A DNA stretch of 64,000 nt from Methanosarcina barkeri MS (GCF_000970025.1 NZ_CP009528.1:496001-560000); one strand, 5' to 3'; positions 40,042 through 51,733 are shown, counted from the first letter of the stretch. A program made the numbers and translations. The notes: generated by a model from the sequence alone, not told the origin.

Positions 40042-40716
40042 TTATCTACTGGAATTATCAAGGTAACCTGAAACTATCGCGTACGCCCTTTCAGCTGCTT
40101 TTTCATAAGAATCGGAAAATCCATTCCAGACAGCTTCGCTTTCCAGGACTTTCCAGAGAATTGCTTTTCTCTGTCTCTGTTCTGCCACATGCTGTTTGAG
40201 ATAATTCCTCAGTTCATCTTGAAGCCGGATCATATCGGAATATTCGGGAGTAACCAGGCCTTCGATCTGCCTGCGGGTATATTTTGAGACTGCAGGACTG
40301 TGACCGAGAGTGGAAATCCCGATTACGAGGTCTCCTCTTTTTATCACTGATGGGATTACGACACTACCTAAAGTGTCTACCTGATTAATCAAAATATCGT
40401 TCTCCCGTGCGATAGCAGTGATCTCCTGGTTAAGTTCAAAATTGCTTGTTGCAGGGATGACAAGAAAAGCTCCTGAAATCAGTTCCCTGAGCTCAGAATC
40501 CGAAGCCGTAAGTAAGTCGAGCCGAACAAGCCGCACATGGCCTGAAGCTCCGAGCTCCTGCAGGCCCTGGGAGAATTCAAGGCTGGCAACAAGGGTATCT
40601 GCGCAGCCGGAAAAGAGTTTGGCTTTGCGTTCCCCAACCGAGCCTCCCCCAAAGATAACGATTTTCCTGCCAGACAGGTCAAGAATAAGCGGGAGAAAAT
40701 TGTTTGTTTCAGCCAT
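40042..40716 (-). CDS. precorrin-2 dehydrogenase (Met8/CysG N-domain type)
   Basis: This 224-residue protein oxidises precorrin-2 to sirohydrochlorin with NAD. It begins LPLILDLSGRKIVIFGGGSVGERKAKLF (Rossmann loop about 15-30), with LVIPATSNFELN near 82 and GISTLGHSPAVSKYTRRQIEG near 130. The CysG-type SUMT methylase domain is absent. Whether it also inserts iron (Met8 style) cannot be told from sequence. Sirohydrochlorin feeds siroheme, heme through Ahb enzymes, cobalamin and F430. An 18-bp tandem array lies 24 bases upstream of its start. Confidence 0.9.
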   Translation of the reverse strand: MAETNNFLPLILDLSGRKIVIFGGGSVGERKAKLFSGCADTLVASLEFSQGLQELGASGHVRLVRLDLLTASDSELRELISGAFLVIPATSNFELNQEITAIARENDILINQVDTLGSVVIPSVIKRGDLVIGISTLGHSPAVSKYTRRQIEGLVTPEYSDMIRLQDELRNYLKQHVAEQRQRKAILWKVLESEAVWNGFSDSYEKAAERAYAIVSGYLDNSSR

Positions 40717-40740
40717 AGCCAGGAACCTCGCAATAAAAAT

Positions 40741-40858
40741 CTTAATATTTGGACTTATCTTAATATTTGGACTTATCTTAATATTTGGACTTATCTTAAT
40801 ATTTGGACTTATCTTAATATTTGGACTTATCTTAATATTTGGACTTATCTTAATATCG
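40741..40858. repeat. 18-bp tandem array, six full copies, upstream of precorrin-2 dehydrogenase
   Basis: The unit CTTAATATTTGGACTTAT is repeated perfectly at 40741, 40759, 40777, 40795, 40813 and 40831, with a partial seventh copy. The perfection of the copies means recent expansion. It fills most of the 147-bp gap between ahbB and the dehydrogenase. Confidence 0.97.
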
Positions 40859-40863
40859 GAACT

Positions 40864-41322
40864 TTACAGTCTGACCCCGGTTTTTTTGAATTCTCTATCA
40901 CTGAAAAAAAGGGTATAATCCTTAATTCCGGTAGCTTCCGAGATCCTGACAGCTACTTTTTCACAGTCATCTGGAGTGTAAGAGTGAACCATAGTGAACA
41001 GATTGTACGGCCAGTCAGGATAGCGGGGGCGTTCATAGCAGTGTGTTACTTCGGGAAATTCAGCCATGATATTCCCTACCGTTTCGATCTGCTCATCAGG
41101 AACATTCCAGACACACATCGCATTGGCTACTATGCCTATGGCTCTGTGCCCGATTGAAGCCGCAAAGCGACGGATTTTCCCGGCTTTCTGGAGGTTTTTA
41201 AGCCTGTCAACAACCTCCTGTTCACTGATTCCAAGTTCAGAAGCAAATCCTTTGAAAGGAGAATGTGTGATTGGAATTCCGTCCTGCACGAGTTTTAGCA
41301 GTTTTACATCCGTTTTATCCAT
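40864..41322 (-). CDS. ahbB: siroheme decarboxylase subunit AhbB
   Basis: This 152-residue protein has an Lrp/AsnC-like winged helix (KLLKLVQDGIPITHSPFKGFA and LGISEQEVVDRLKNLQKAGKIRRFAAS) followed by an AsnC-type domain with CYERPRYPDWPYNLFTMVH. In the Ahb pathway AhbA and AhbB decarboxylate siroheme at the two acetate groups to 12,18-didecarboxysiroheme. They look like regulators but act as enzymes. The RRFAAS and HCYERP regions are typical of the B subunit. Only five bases separate it from ahbA. Confidence 0.9.
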   Translation of the reverse strand: MDKTDVKLLKLVQDGIPITHSPFKGFASELGISEQEVVDRLKNLQKAGKIRRFAASIGHRAIGIVANAMCVWNVPDEQIETVGNIMAEFPEVTHCYERPRYPDWPYNLFTMVHSYTPDDCEKVAVRISEATGIKDYTLFFSDREFKKTGVRL

Positions 41323-41327
41323 TTATT

Positions 41328-42936
<1,609 letters not shown>

Positions 42937-43335
42937 AAATTAGCTGTTTTTATTATAGCATTCAAAGTTTAATGAGATTTACAAATTAACGATAATTAGA
43001 AAGTTAAAATCCTGGTTTGAAGAGCAGATGAGGCCCAATTAGTTTTACCGGGATTTTCTCCAATTACCTGGATTTTCTTCGATTAAGATTTGAAATATCT
43101 GGATTTAAAACCTGAAAAGTCATATTAATAAAGTAATATTAATATTCTGCCATCTCAAATGAAAAATTACAAAAAGAAAAATATAAAATGTCAGGAATTT
43201 TTGTTACATCCATATTTCTTGACAATTTATTATCAAATAAAATATTTAAAAGTCAAAATGGTAATATAAATTCATTAATTAGTAACTGTAAATCCAAACT
43301 CTGACGAGCTTATTGAAAAGTAGGAAATTGCCCTT
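42937..43335. other. intergenic region carrying the likely ahb-hem promoter
   Basis: No gene is supported. Being upstream of the minus-strand ahbD, the part near 42937-43000 should include the cluster promoter. TATTAATAAAGTAATATTAATATT near 43120 is AT-rich but not clearly a TATA box. Confidence 0.4.
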
Positions 43336-43746
43336 TTAAACCGTAACTACCCCTATTATTATTGGAGTCTCATTGTCCCAGTATAAATTTATAGTAGCTG
43401 TGCTCCAGCGATGCAAAGATATCGAGGTTTTTTCTTCTGCAACTCCGTTATCTAATACAACTTTGAATGTATACTTTTTCTGTTCAAAAGAGTTTTTGAG
43501 ATTAAACGGTTTTGTTCTTGAGACTGATTCTTCTGGATGGAGCCTATATGATTCCTTAAATATGGATTCATTATGAGAATTGAGTATTTCAACCGATACT
43601 TCGTGGGTTCCTGCATCATGGTTATTTAACTCAAAAAAATTAGGTAAAGCTGGACCGCCCAGAATAAATATCAATGCATAATAACCCACAATTGCAACTA
43701 TGGGTATGATCAGCAAGATGAGAAGTATTTTTCTGATATTTTGCAT
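43336..43746 (-). CDS. membrane-anchored exported protein of unknown function
   Basis: The 136 residues begin with one hydrophobic segment (about 5-32, ILLILLIIPIVAIVGYYALIFILG) followed by an extracytoplasmic domain of beta character (THEVSVEILNSHNES, YTFKVVLDNGVAEEKTSISL). It ends ATINLYWDNETPIIIGVVTV. I do not recognise a family; an Ig-like or CARDB-like fold is possible. It is last in a run of minus-strand membrane protein genes. Confidence 0.65.
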   Translation of the reverse strand: MQNIRKILLILLIIPIVAIVGYYALIFILGGPALPNFFELNNHDAGTHEVSVEILNSHNESIFKESYRLHPEESVSRTKPFNLKNSFEQKKYTFKVVLDNGVAEEKTSISLHRWSTATINLYWDNETPIIIGVVTV

Positions 43747-43856
43747 GTGAAATCCCTCTATGACCGCGGGTTCAAAAGCTTATACGGTTTTTCTTTTATG
43801 CAGATTTGAGAGTTAGAATCATTCTCTTCATCTATATCTATAGTTAGACTTTAAAA

Positions 43857-44339
43857 TCAATTGATTCCACTTAAGAAAACCGGAATCCACAGAATTCCAA
43901 AAAAAATGGAAATAATAAGGTACTTAAATTCTCTCTTTGATGAAAAATACCCGGCTAAACCACCAAAAGTTGCCAAACTCACAGCATAGACAAGAATAGT
44001 CAAAAACCGGCTGATATTGAGATCGTCCTTATAGATAAGATTTCCAAAAAACAAATTTCCAAAAAACAAAAGAATGAAAATAGGAACTGTTCCAACTATA
44101 ATTACCCCAATCTTATCTTTTACAATCCACCCATAAATAATCGGAGTTACAGGGAAGATAAGTAAATTAATAACTGTCCCAAATATCTCACCATAAGTTC
44201 CAAATATCCTGTAAAGATCTATAGTTTCAAGACCAGCTACGATGCAAACAACTACAAAAGAGATTATCAAAGGATGAAATAATTTCTTTTGGAAATTAAT
44301 GTTTAAGCCCCCTAAAAATAGGAAAGATGATTTTTCCAC
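43857..44339 (-). CDS. multi-pass membrane protein of unknown function
   Basis: This 160-residue hydrophobic protein has about four to five membrane spans (around 22-42, 52-70, 78-100, 108-130, 138-158). No motif is recognised. Four bases separate it from the 79-residue membrane protein gene upstream, so the two are probably co-transcribed. Confidence 0.65.
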   Translation of the reverse strand: MEKSSFLFLGGLNINFQKKLFHPLIISFVVVCIVAGLETIDLYRIFGTYGEIFGTVINLLIFPVTPIIYGWIVKDKIGVIIVGTVPIFILLFFGNLFFGNLIYKDDLNISRFLTILVYAVSLATFGGLAGYFSSKREFKYLIISIFFGILWIPVFLSGIN

Positions 44340-44343
44340 ATTT

Positions 44344-44583
44344 TTATTGGTTAAGTGAGGAATATGGATTCCTTCTCATTAAAAAATAAATGGAAATTAT
44401 CATAATGTATCCACCGGCTATATTGAGAGAATAAGGGATAGTAATTTTAGATAAGAAAGTAATTATTGCTATAAAGAGCCACAGAATATAGCCTATTAAT
44501 GAGCTTTTCATACCGACGATGTCACTATTTTTTTCAATTCTGCTCATATTCTTACTATACAATAAATAGTGTCCAAAAATCAC
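44344..44583 (-). CDS. small membrane protein of unknown function
   Basis: This protein of up to 79 residues has two clear membrane spans (LIGYILWLFIAIITFLS and LNIAGGYIMIISIYFLM). The frame opens with GTG at 44583; ATG 44547 (MSRIEKNSDIVG) is an alternative that removes 12 residues. No family is recognised. It is linked closely to both neighbours. Confidence 0.55.
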   Translation of the reverse strand: MIFGHYLLYSKNMSRIEKNSDIVGMKSSLIGYILWLFIAIITFLSKITIPYSLNIAGGYIMIISIYFLMRRNPYSSLNQ

Positions 44584-44610
44584 AAAAAATAAAATAAGAC
44601 CTGTTTCAAG

Positions 44611-44796
44611 TCATTGATCTATTTGACCCCAATATTGAGCCGTGATTACTTCGGTGCCATTTACAATTTTCATTTCTGAAAAAAATGACATTTTTATATT
44701 ATTTACAAATATGAGCCAAGAATAAAATAATATAATTCCAAATAAAACTCCGACTACTTCCGTAATTTTATTTATAATTGAGGTTGTCTCTTTCAT
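44611..44796 (-). CDS. very small single-span membrane protein
   Basis: The 61 residues contain one strong hydrophobic segment (VVGVLFGIILFYSWLIFV) and a short polar tail. GAGGT lies upstream of the ATG at a suitable distance, which supports expression. The function is unknown. It sits 27 bases before the next small membrane protein gene. Confidence 0.5.
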   Translation of the reverse strand: MKETTSIINKITEVVGVLFGIILFYSWLIFVNNIKMSFFSEMKIVNGTEVITAQYWGQIDQ

Positions 44797-45014
44797 ACAA
44801 TAAAACCTCTCAATATTAAAATTGGGTTTATATGTTTAAGCTCCACTAAATATTTCCAAAGACATATTGTATAAATTGTAAAGTTTTTGACCAGATTATT
44901 AAACAATTTATGTTTAACTGCTGTCAGTATTTTCAATGAGAAAAAAAGCACCTTGAGACTTTATAGATGGGTTTTCCTGAAAACCACGATTCAGAATACA
45001 CCTTAAGGTTCCTC

Positions 45015-45539
45015 TTACGAAACTTCTGTAATTGTAGTTTCTGTAGTCCATTCAGGCAATTCATCCACCTTTTCAATCGATTTCACGGTCTCATTTGGCG
45101 TGTCAATAGTTATCATATAAAATTCTCCACCGGTCATTTGTGAAGAAGTGGATATTACGGTCCCGTTCAGGTAATCAGCTTCTTTACAGAGCTTTTCCTC
45201 GGAAACATCCGGTCCAAGGTTTTTTAATGTACCGTTTTGCAGCTCAACAGTTACTTCGTGAATATACCAGCCGTTAATCTGGATATATGCTACAGATTCC
45301 CCTGTTTCATTGAAAATTCCACCTGGACCTGAATAGTTCCCTTTTGTTAAGTTTTGAAAATCGCTATCATTTTCACATATTCTCTGCATTGTTACTAAGG
45401 GGTCTAATCTGTCCATTTCTCCACTGTTGCCAGTATCATTCATACCCAGGGGCAAATCGCCGGATTCATAGAGGGATAAAAGAAAAATTGCCGAGAATAA
45501 ACCGATAATTATCAGCGAAAACCATTTACTTCCATCCAA
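45015..45539 (-). CDS. membrane-anchored exported protein of unknown function
   Basis: The 174 residues start with a hydrophobic anchor (WFSLIIIGLFSAIFLLSLY) and continue as an acidic extracytoplasmic domain rich in Asn-x-Ser/Thr sites (NDTG, NLTKGNYSG, NGTVIS). Phrases such as AYIQINGWYIHEVTVELQNGTL suggest a beta-rich fold. No family is recognised. It follows the DUF3160 lipoprotein gene by 165 bases. Confidence 0.65.
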   Translation of the reverse strand: MDGSKWFSLIIIGLFSAIFLLSLYESGDLPLGMNDTGNSGEMDRLDPLVTMQRICENDSDFQNLTKGNYSGPGGIFNETGESVAYIQINGWYIHEVTVELQNGTLKNLGPDVSEEKLCKEADYLNGTVISTSSQMTGGEFYMITIDTPNETVKSIEKVDELPEWTTETTITEVS

Positions 45540-45704
45540 GATTATTCCTCTTTGACATTTGCTTTTAACATTCTGTACCTTACTTTTCGAGTTTTAGAAA
45601 TCTGGCACATCACCTATTTTTTCTGAACTACGCAGGTGCGCCCTTAAAACAAAAAACGGAAAAGATAAGCTATCTAGAATGGCATCTTTTACACGCAGCA
45701 TCTT

Positions 45705-48056
45705 TTACACCTTAAAAGACTCACCCCATTCCGGCCTTTCAGGAGGGTTATTTTTCAGCATATCTCTCCATTCTTCATCTGTCAACCTCTGTCCTGAGGG
45801 CTGCCAGAACTCATAATAGCTCATTACAGGGCCTGCTCCCAGCACAATCCTGCCATCGGGCTGTTTATAGGCTACTACTATCAGATTCAGTTTTCCGGTT
45901 CCTTCTTCCAGAACTCCATCAGGGGAAGTATAGACATCCGCAACCAGAATGGATCTCTGAGACATTATATCCACATTCTCAAGCATTGGAGAGATGTTTT
46001 GATCAAAATTCCTGATGAACTCATACTCTTCTTCTGTCAACTCTTTATTTTCAAGCTCTTTAATCGAGATTTCCAGTAGTTTTTCAAGAGTGTTTTCAAG
46101 AATTGTAAAATCTTTATCCGACTGCTCATCAAGGACTTTCATTTCAGCCAGCCCGTTATGTGCCATTTTTGTAAGGGCAAGCATCCTTGCATAGAATTCA
46201 GGCACTGGCTCTACATATCCCTGAACAGGCTTTTCTTCTGGGTTATAGGGTGCACCTGTAAAGTACATCTGCTTTGCATAGAGAATAGTATCATGCCTGA
46301 GCTCAGTCCAGGAAGCAAGGGCTGTGTTAAGCTGTTTATCTTCCCAGGCTTCAGTCTGCATGAAAGTGGGATAGCCCTCAGGATAGTTTACAAGAAGAGA
46401 CTTTAGAGCGTACAGTTGAGCCCAGTAGAGATTTTTGTTCCAGTCCTCTTCATCAAAAGCTCCAAATTCATTTTCCAGAGATGCGTGAGCTTTCTCGTAT
46501 TCTTCGTTTTCGGAAATACCTTGGTTCTTTAGGTGTTCTTTTGCTCGTTCAGAGCCAAGGAGATCCATAATGTTCAGGGCAGGAGGATGGAGTTTCCGGA
46601 GGATATAGGAATCTGGAGTGTAGCGCTGACCCATGAACCTGAATCCTTTTGTAGCCTCAAGAGTTTCGTTTTCAGTTTCAGAGCCTGCCTGAATTATTTT
46701 CCCTGTTCCGCCGTAGATTTTGGGGCTTTCATATTTTTCAAGTTCGGTTTTTAGTGCTGTAAGACTTTCGTTGTCGAAACGTACTCCGTTTCTATCATTC
46801 CCAAAAACAGTGTTTAGAGCTTTTGCATATTCATAAGGTCCAAGGTCGTCGGAAAAACCAACATAGAACGCCGTCACACTATAAATTCTATTCCATATAG
46901 TCTGGAGGTTTTTCTCCTTATCAAAATGGTCAGAAATTAAAAGAGCCTGTATGGTCTGAATTTTCGCTTCATCTTCTGTATCTTCTGAATTAATCATGTC
47001 TGACTGAAGGAGCATACTTATTCTACCGTGCCACATCATGACTTTGAAGTAGTTCTTCAATATTTCTGAATTAGTGTAGTGTCCTTTGGGCCCATACTGA
47101 GAGACCTCCGAGTTAATGTAATGTCCTCTGGGCACGTACTGAGAATAGTCTTCCTGATATTTGAAAATCGGAGAAATCGCAAAGCCTTCGTGAGATTCGA
47201 TAAGAGTTAATTCAGATTCGACATCATCATTTACAAACTCCGGAATCTCGAACTGATACTGCTTTGCTATATCTTCAGGAAGAAGGGACATATCCACAGA
47301 ACCGTAGGCATCTTCTTCCTCTTTCTGTATCTGCTCAGGTTTCGGTTCTAAAAGGCTCAAAGCAACTGCAAAGTATGCAACATTTCTTCTTGCAGCTTCT
47401 TTTTCTACCCCTGAAGTGCTGTTATAATCCTCTACAGAGGCTTCAAGGAGAGCTTTGTCAAGTTTCCACAGGTCGTCGTAAAATTCCTCAGCTTCTACCC
47501 TTTTTAGCGTCTCATCAAACTGGATGTGATAAAGATGAAGAAGAGAATCCGATGTGATGAAAACAGGAATATCAGCCACTTTCAGATCTTTGTAAGTTTC
47601 ATTTACCAGAGTCTGCCCTACTGTAAGTGGGTTTTCAGAAGTTCCATTTTCGATTACAATAAAACCGTTTTTGTATAGCAAATCCCTGTTTTCGTCCGTC
47701 AGGGGAATCTTTTGGGTAAACTGATAATAATTTGCAATTTCGGAATCCTGTAGAGGTAAAGAATAAGTGGGAACTGCCGCCTCGAACTGTAGATTTTCTT
47801 TATTGTAATATTTGGAAAAGGAGCTTTGCCCTTCAAGTTTAAGAGTATTATTGGTCTTTTCAGAAGAGTTCTCTATAGAAACGTCTTCTTCGGTGGAATT
47901 AAATGAACTAGTCTGATTGCCTGTTTCGCCCTCAAAGTTTGTTTCATTAACTGGACTTGTTTCATTAACTGGCTCACTGCTACTGTCAATGCAACCTGAT
48001 CCAGATATCAGTGATACTATAAGCAAGCAGATAATTATCAATGTCCTCATTTTCAA
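45705..48056 (-). CDS. DUF3160 lipoprotein
   Basis: This 783-residue exported protein has a lipoprotein signal peptide with lipobox SLISGSGC near 20-27, a Ser/Thr/Asn-rich linker to about residue 75, and a large DUF3160 domain. That domain includes FITSDSLLHLYHIQFDETLKRVE near 165, AYFAVALSLLEPKP near 225, KGFRFMGQRYTPDSYIL near 475 and LTKMAHNGLAEMKVLDEQ near 635. The final part (VADVYTSPDGVLEEGTG) is conserved in the family. DUF3160 proteins are large surface proteins of unknown activity, found in bacteria and Methanosarcina. The lipid anchor would place it outside the cytoplasmic membrane. Confidence 0.88.
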   Translation of the reverse strand: MKMRTLIIICLLIVSLISGSGCIDSSSEPVNETSPVNETNFEGETGNQTSSFNSTEEDVSIENSSEKTNNTLKLEGQSSFSKYYNKENLQFEAAVPTYSLPLQDSEIANYYQFTQKIPLTDENRDLLYKNGFIVIENGTSENPLTVGQTLVNETYKDLKVADIPVFITSDSLLHLYHIQFDETLKRVEAEEFYDDLWKLDKALLEASVEDYNSTSGVEKEAARRNVAYFAVALSLLEPKPEQIQKEEEDAYGSVDMSLLPEDIAKQYQFEIPEFVNDDVESELTLIESHEGFAISPIFKYQEDYSQYVPRGHYINSEVSQYGPKGHYTNSEILKNYFKVMMWHGRISMLLQSDMINSEDTEDEAKIQTIQALLISDHFDKEKNLQTIWNRIYSVTAFYVGFSDDLGPYEYAKALNTVFGNDRNGVRFDNESLTALKTELEKYESPKIYGGTGKIIQAGSETENETLEATKGFRFMGQRYTPDSYILRKLHPPALNIMDLLGSERAKEHLKNQGISENEEYEKAHASLENEFGAFDEEDWNKNLYWAQLYALKSLLVNYPEGYPTFMQTEAWEDKQLNTALASWTELRHDTILYAKQMYFTGAPYNPEEKPVQGYVEPVPEFYARMLALTKMAHNGLAEMKVLDEQSDKDFTILENTLEKLLEISIKELENKELTEEEYEFIRNFDQNISPMLENVDIMSQRSILVADVYTSPDGVLEEGTGKLNLIVVAYKQPDGRIVLGAGPVMSYYEFWQPSGQRLTDEEWRDMLKNNPPERPEWGESFKV

Positions 48057-48726
48057 CTAAGATCCCCTCGAAACTGCAAAAATAAACACAAACTCAATAA
48101 CTAACAATTTAAAATGAATAAATTGAACTCTATAATTTAAGTTAAGCGCATACTTTATAAGTTTTTCTAACCAAATCTTCGAACTTATTCATCTCATGCC
48201 GTTTTCAAATTATAACCATTATTTGATCTTTGATTGTTAGAGACTTTGCACAGAATTATTATATGACAATACAGACTGTAGTTATTTTCTGTGATAGAAA
48301 TTGTAGCCTCACAATTTTATGGTCTTTTACACGGCAGTTCTACCAATATAAAAAAGTTGGAATTTAGTCCAGTATTTTTCGGACTAAGATTTGGAAAAGA
48401 CAGGAAAATTCGACAAGAGGCAGAATTATCTAGTTAAACAATATCGTTTTCCAAGAGCAAAAAGAAAAGGATTTGCGGTGGAGAAAGTTGAAAAGAATTT
48501 ATGGTAGAGAAAGTTGAAAAGAATTTGTGATGGAGAAAGTTGAAAAAGGATTTTCGAAGGAGAATGCTTATTGTCAGAGTGAGTTCTAAAGGAAAAGTCA
48601 CAAAAAACATGGGTAAAGGCAAAGTTACCTTATTATTTTGGAAACTATTCTGAGAAGCTCTGACAATTTGGCATCATTTGGGATGGACATTTTAGTGGGT
48701 TTGAATACAGTTCCATTGCATCTTCT
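48057..48726. other. 670-bp intergenic region with a 26-bp triplicate repeat
   Basis: No gene is supported. A 26-bp unit beginning GAGAAAGTTGAAAAG is repeated three times at 48481, 48507 and 48533. The side near 48057 should carry the promoter of the DUF3160 lipoprotein. Confidence 0.7.
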
Positions 48727-49824
48727 TCATTCCAGCAGAGTTCTCGGATTAATAAACCCGCTCCTGAGCATATGATCAGCAATCACAAGGGCAACCATAG
48801 CTTCGGCAACCGGAACCATACGTGGAGGAATTGTGGGATCATGCCGGCCTTTTATTGCAATTTCAGTATTTTCCAGGGTTTTGAGGTCAACTGTCTGCTG
48901 AACTTTTCCTATGGACGGGGTTGGCTTTACTGCTGCCCTGCAGACAATGTCCAGTCCGGTTGAAATACCTCCAAGAATCCCACCTGCGTTATTGCTTAAA
49001 GTGGTTATTTTTCCTTCCTCTATTCGGAAAGGATCGTTCATTTCACTACCGCGCAGGCGAGCAGCTTCAAATCCGACTCCAATTTCAAAGCCTTTGACGG
49101 CAGGAATACTCATCAGAGCTTTTGCGAGGTCTGCATCCAGTCGGTCAAAGACAGGCTCTCCAAGGCCAGCAGGCACACCTCTTATAATAAGCTCGACAAT
49201 GCCTCCGATACTGTCTCCTTCCTGCCGAAGGGCCGCAACTTTCTCAAGCATTTTTTCAGCAACCTCAAGATCGGCACAGCGCACAGGGGTTTTTTCTACA
49301 TTTTCAAGAATTTCTTCAAAAGAAAGAGGTTTTGCGCGGATGGCTCCTAGTTCAAGCACATGTCCAACAATTTGTATTCCGAACCTTGAAAGCAGGAGTT
49401 TTGCAAGGGCTCCGCCTGCGACCCTGCCTATTGTTTCCCGGGCTGAAGACCTGCCTCCACCACGGTGGTCTCTCATTCCATAGCGAGCCATATAGGTAAA
49501 ATCAGCATGCCCGGGCCTTGGAGTGTCTTTAATGGCATCATAAGCCGAAGACCTGGCATCCGAGTTCCAGACAAGCATAGAAACAGGAGTGCCTGTACTC
49601 ATTCCTTCAAAAATTCCCGAAAGAATTTCCACTTTATCAGCCTCATGCCGCGGAGTTGAAACCTCGCTCTGCCCCGGGCGCCTCCTGTCCAGTTCTTTTT
49701 GAATATCAGCCTCGGAGAAAGGAAGCCCTGCAGGCACTCCGTCTACTACAACACCTACAGCCCTGCCGTGGGATTCACCCCAGGTAGTAATTCGAAACAT
49801 CTGCCCGAAAACGTTTCCAGCCAT
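48727..49824 (-). CDS. aroC: chorismate synthase
   Basis: This 365-residue enzyme converts EPSP to chorismate using reduced FMN. It has the N-terminal [20 protein letters not shown] (His near 18), the [11 protein letters not shown] region near 50, [21 protein letters not shown] near 117 and the C-terminal [17 protein letters not shown]. Length and motifs are standard. Its start lies five bases after the stop of the broken CDF transporter gene, so the two were probably co-transcribed. Confidence 0.97.
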   Translation of the reverse strand: MAGNVFGQMFRITTWGESHGRAVGVVVDGVPAGLPFSEADIQKELDRRRPGQSEVSTPRHEADKVEILSGIFEGMSTGTPVSMLVWNSDARSSAYDAIKDTPRPGHADFTYMARYGMRDHRGGGRSSARETIGRVAGGALAKLLLSRFGIQIVGHVLELGAIRAKPLSFEEILENVEKTPVRCADLEVAEKMLEKVAALRQEGDSIGGIVELIIRGVPAGLGEPVFDRLDADLAKALMSIPAVKGFEIGVGFEAARLRGSEMNDPFRIEEGKITTLSNNAGGILGGISTGLDIVCRAAVKPTPSIGKVQQTVDLKTLENTEIAIKGRHDPTIPPRMVPVAEAMVALVIADHMLRSGFINPRTLLE

Positions 49825-49829
49825 GCATC

Positions 49830-50755
49830 TTAACTGGTTTTTTTGCTATTTGATCCTTGGGGTCGCTGGGAGGAAGGTTCAAGATGTACAACCACATCAG
49901 AGATATCTTTGTATTCGCTCTTCAGCTTTTTGCTGACTTTATGAGAAATAAGGTGAGCGTCCTCAAGTGTCATATCCGATTGGACAAGCAGGTGCATATC
50001 AATCTTAATATCCCCCATGCTCCCTCGAGTCCGGATTTTATGGCAGCCCTTTACTCCCTCAACTCCCATAACCAGGTCACAAATTTCTTTTTCTTCAATT
50101 CTAGACATGTCCAGAAGGTCCCTTGAACCTTCTTTAATAATCCTGTACCCGGCCCTGAAGATGATAAAAGCAATTACTATGGCTATTAAAGGGTCCATGA
50201 GAGGGAAACCGAGCTTTACGGCAGCAAGACTTACTATAACCGAGAGGGAGACATAAATATCACTTTTTGTGTGCATGGAGTCTGCTATAAGTACCTGGCT
50301 TCTGAGGGATTCACCTTGTTTATATTCGTATCGTGTTACCAGATAGTTAATACACATCGTTCCGAGAATTATGAGAAAACTTATAGCTGTGACCTCTGGC
50401 ACGCTCGGTGAAAGGAAACGGTTGAGAGCACTTTGTAAAATTTCAACGCCTACAAAAATCAAAAGTAAAGCGATAAAAATAGAGGCTACAGTTTCATACT
50501 TTCGATGTCAGTAAGGATGCTCGACATCAGGTGGGCGATCTCCAATAAAACTCCCAGCCAATCCTACAATATTGGATAAACCATCAAATAGGGAGTGATA
50601 GCCGTCCGCAGTCATGCTTAATGTGCTGGTCAAGGTTCCGTAAATGATTTTAACAAACGCAACTGCAAGGTTCAGAAATAGTACATAGATAAGAATTTGC
50701 TGTACTTTTTTGAATCTCTGTAACGTTGATCTGACCCCCTACATCGAATGCTCAT
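49830..50755 (-). pseudogene. cation diffusion facilitator with in-frame TGA and 5' frameshift
   Basis: A CDF-type metal transporter can be traced. MTADGYHSLFDGLSNIVGL and the HPY-x-HRKYE box lie in the N-terminal half, membrane spans follow, and a cytoplasmic C-terminal domain has GCHKIRTRGSMGDIKIDMHLLVQ. Codon TGA at 50508-50510 replaces the Gly of HPYGHRKYE. Near the start, MSIRCRG is out of frame with VRSTLQRFKKVQQ; one more G in the five-G run at about 50735-50739 would join them. Two independent lesions argue for decay rather than recoding, unless they are sequence errors. The remaining open frame from 50462 lacks the first membrane spans. Confidence 0.85.
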
Positions 50756-50992
50756 AACCGGAAAACAGACGGTAGATAAAACAATTAAAAAAATGAATAT
50801 TGAGAAAATTAATTCAGTTGCAGACTATCAAGAAGCTATCAATGATATACTGACTTATTTTCATATAAAATTCTCCGTTTTAAAAAATAGGTGAAAAATA
50901 AGAGCAAAATGAAAAAAAGTAAGGTGAATAAAATAAGACGAAAAAAGTAAGATGAAAAAAGTAAGTTGAAGAAAAGCGGAAGAAAAAAACTC

Positions 50993-51733
50993 TTATTTCG
51001 AGCCTGCCCACATCATATAAGCTTCGACTATTTCCTGCCCTTCCAGGAATACCAGCCCGTGTTCTTTGCCATACTCTTTTGAGTCTTCTTTAGAGCGAGC
51101 TTTCCCATTATTATCGTCAAGCATCTCGCAGACTACCATCGCAGGGGTAATGCCTGCCATACGGGCAAGAGCAACTGAAAGTTCAGTCTGACCTTTACGC
51201 TCGTCCAGAAGTCCTTCAGCAGCCCTTAGCAGTGCAACATGCCCAGGGGTTCTGAATTCATCTCCAAAATGAATTGCATCTCCGAATAGCTTTTTTTCCG
51301 TAATTTCTCCTATTTTTCGGATAGTGAGGGCTCTTTCGTTATCAGGAATGCCTGTTCTTGTGTCCCTGTGATTGACCCAGAGAGAAAAGGAAGAATGAGC
51401 ATCATATTTAAGATCGCCTTCTTTCTCTGCGATTTCCCCAAGCACATCACTGGTTTTACTGGCTTCCCGGACAAGTTCAGCCATAAAAGGCAGTTTGAGC
51501 TGTTTTGATGCAATCGGGTCAACCGCCACACAAATAAGGCCACCCGCATCTTTTCGCATCCATTTCACGTCTTTGAAAGTGACCGCTTTTGCAGGAATTA
51601 CGAGATCAGTTTCTCCTTCCCTTGAGTCCGAATCGTAAATTTGGATCATTTTTCCGGCTTTAAGGGCTTCCAGCGCCCGGTTGATATTCTCATTTTTGTA
51701 TGTAAGACTTTCGTAAACCGTACTTCCACTCAT
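50993..51733 (-). CDS. ribB: 3,4-dihydroxy-2-butanone 4-phosphate synthase
   Basis: This 246-residue enzyme makes the four-carbon unit of riboflavin from ribulose 5-phosphate. The acidic loop DSDSREGETDLVIPA near 35, GGLICVAVDP near 63 and RTPGHVALLRAAEG near 162 are present. No GTP cyclohydrolase II domain is fused, as usual in archaea. The start overlaps the end of rbkR by an ATGA junction, so both are made from one message. Confidence 0.95.
   Translation of the reverse strand: MSGSTVYESLTYKNENINRALEALKAGKMIQIYDSDSREGETDLVIPAKAVTFKDVKWMRKDAGGLICVAVDPIASKQLKLPFMAELVREASKTSDVLGEIAEKEGDLKYDAHSSFSLWVNHRDTRTGIPDNERALTIRKIGEITEKKLFGDAIHFGDEFRTPGHVALLRAAEGLLDERKGQTELSVALARMAGITPAMVVCEMLDDNNGKARSKEDSKEYGKEHGLVFLEGQEIVEAYMMWAGSK

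Noticed and set aside
36851-40858. Tandem arrays in the heme cluster as CRISPR arrays
   Set aside because: Units are contiguous 17-19 bp repeats with no unique spacers, and no cas genes are present.
50508-50510. In-frame TGA in the CDF gene as a selenocysteine codon
   Set aside because: It replaces a conserved Gly, the gene has a second frameshift, and Methanosarcina is not known to use selenocysteine.
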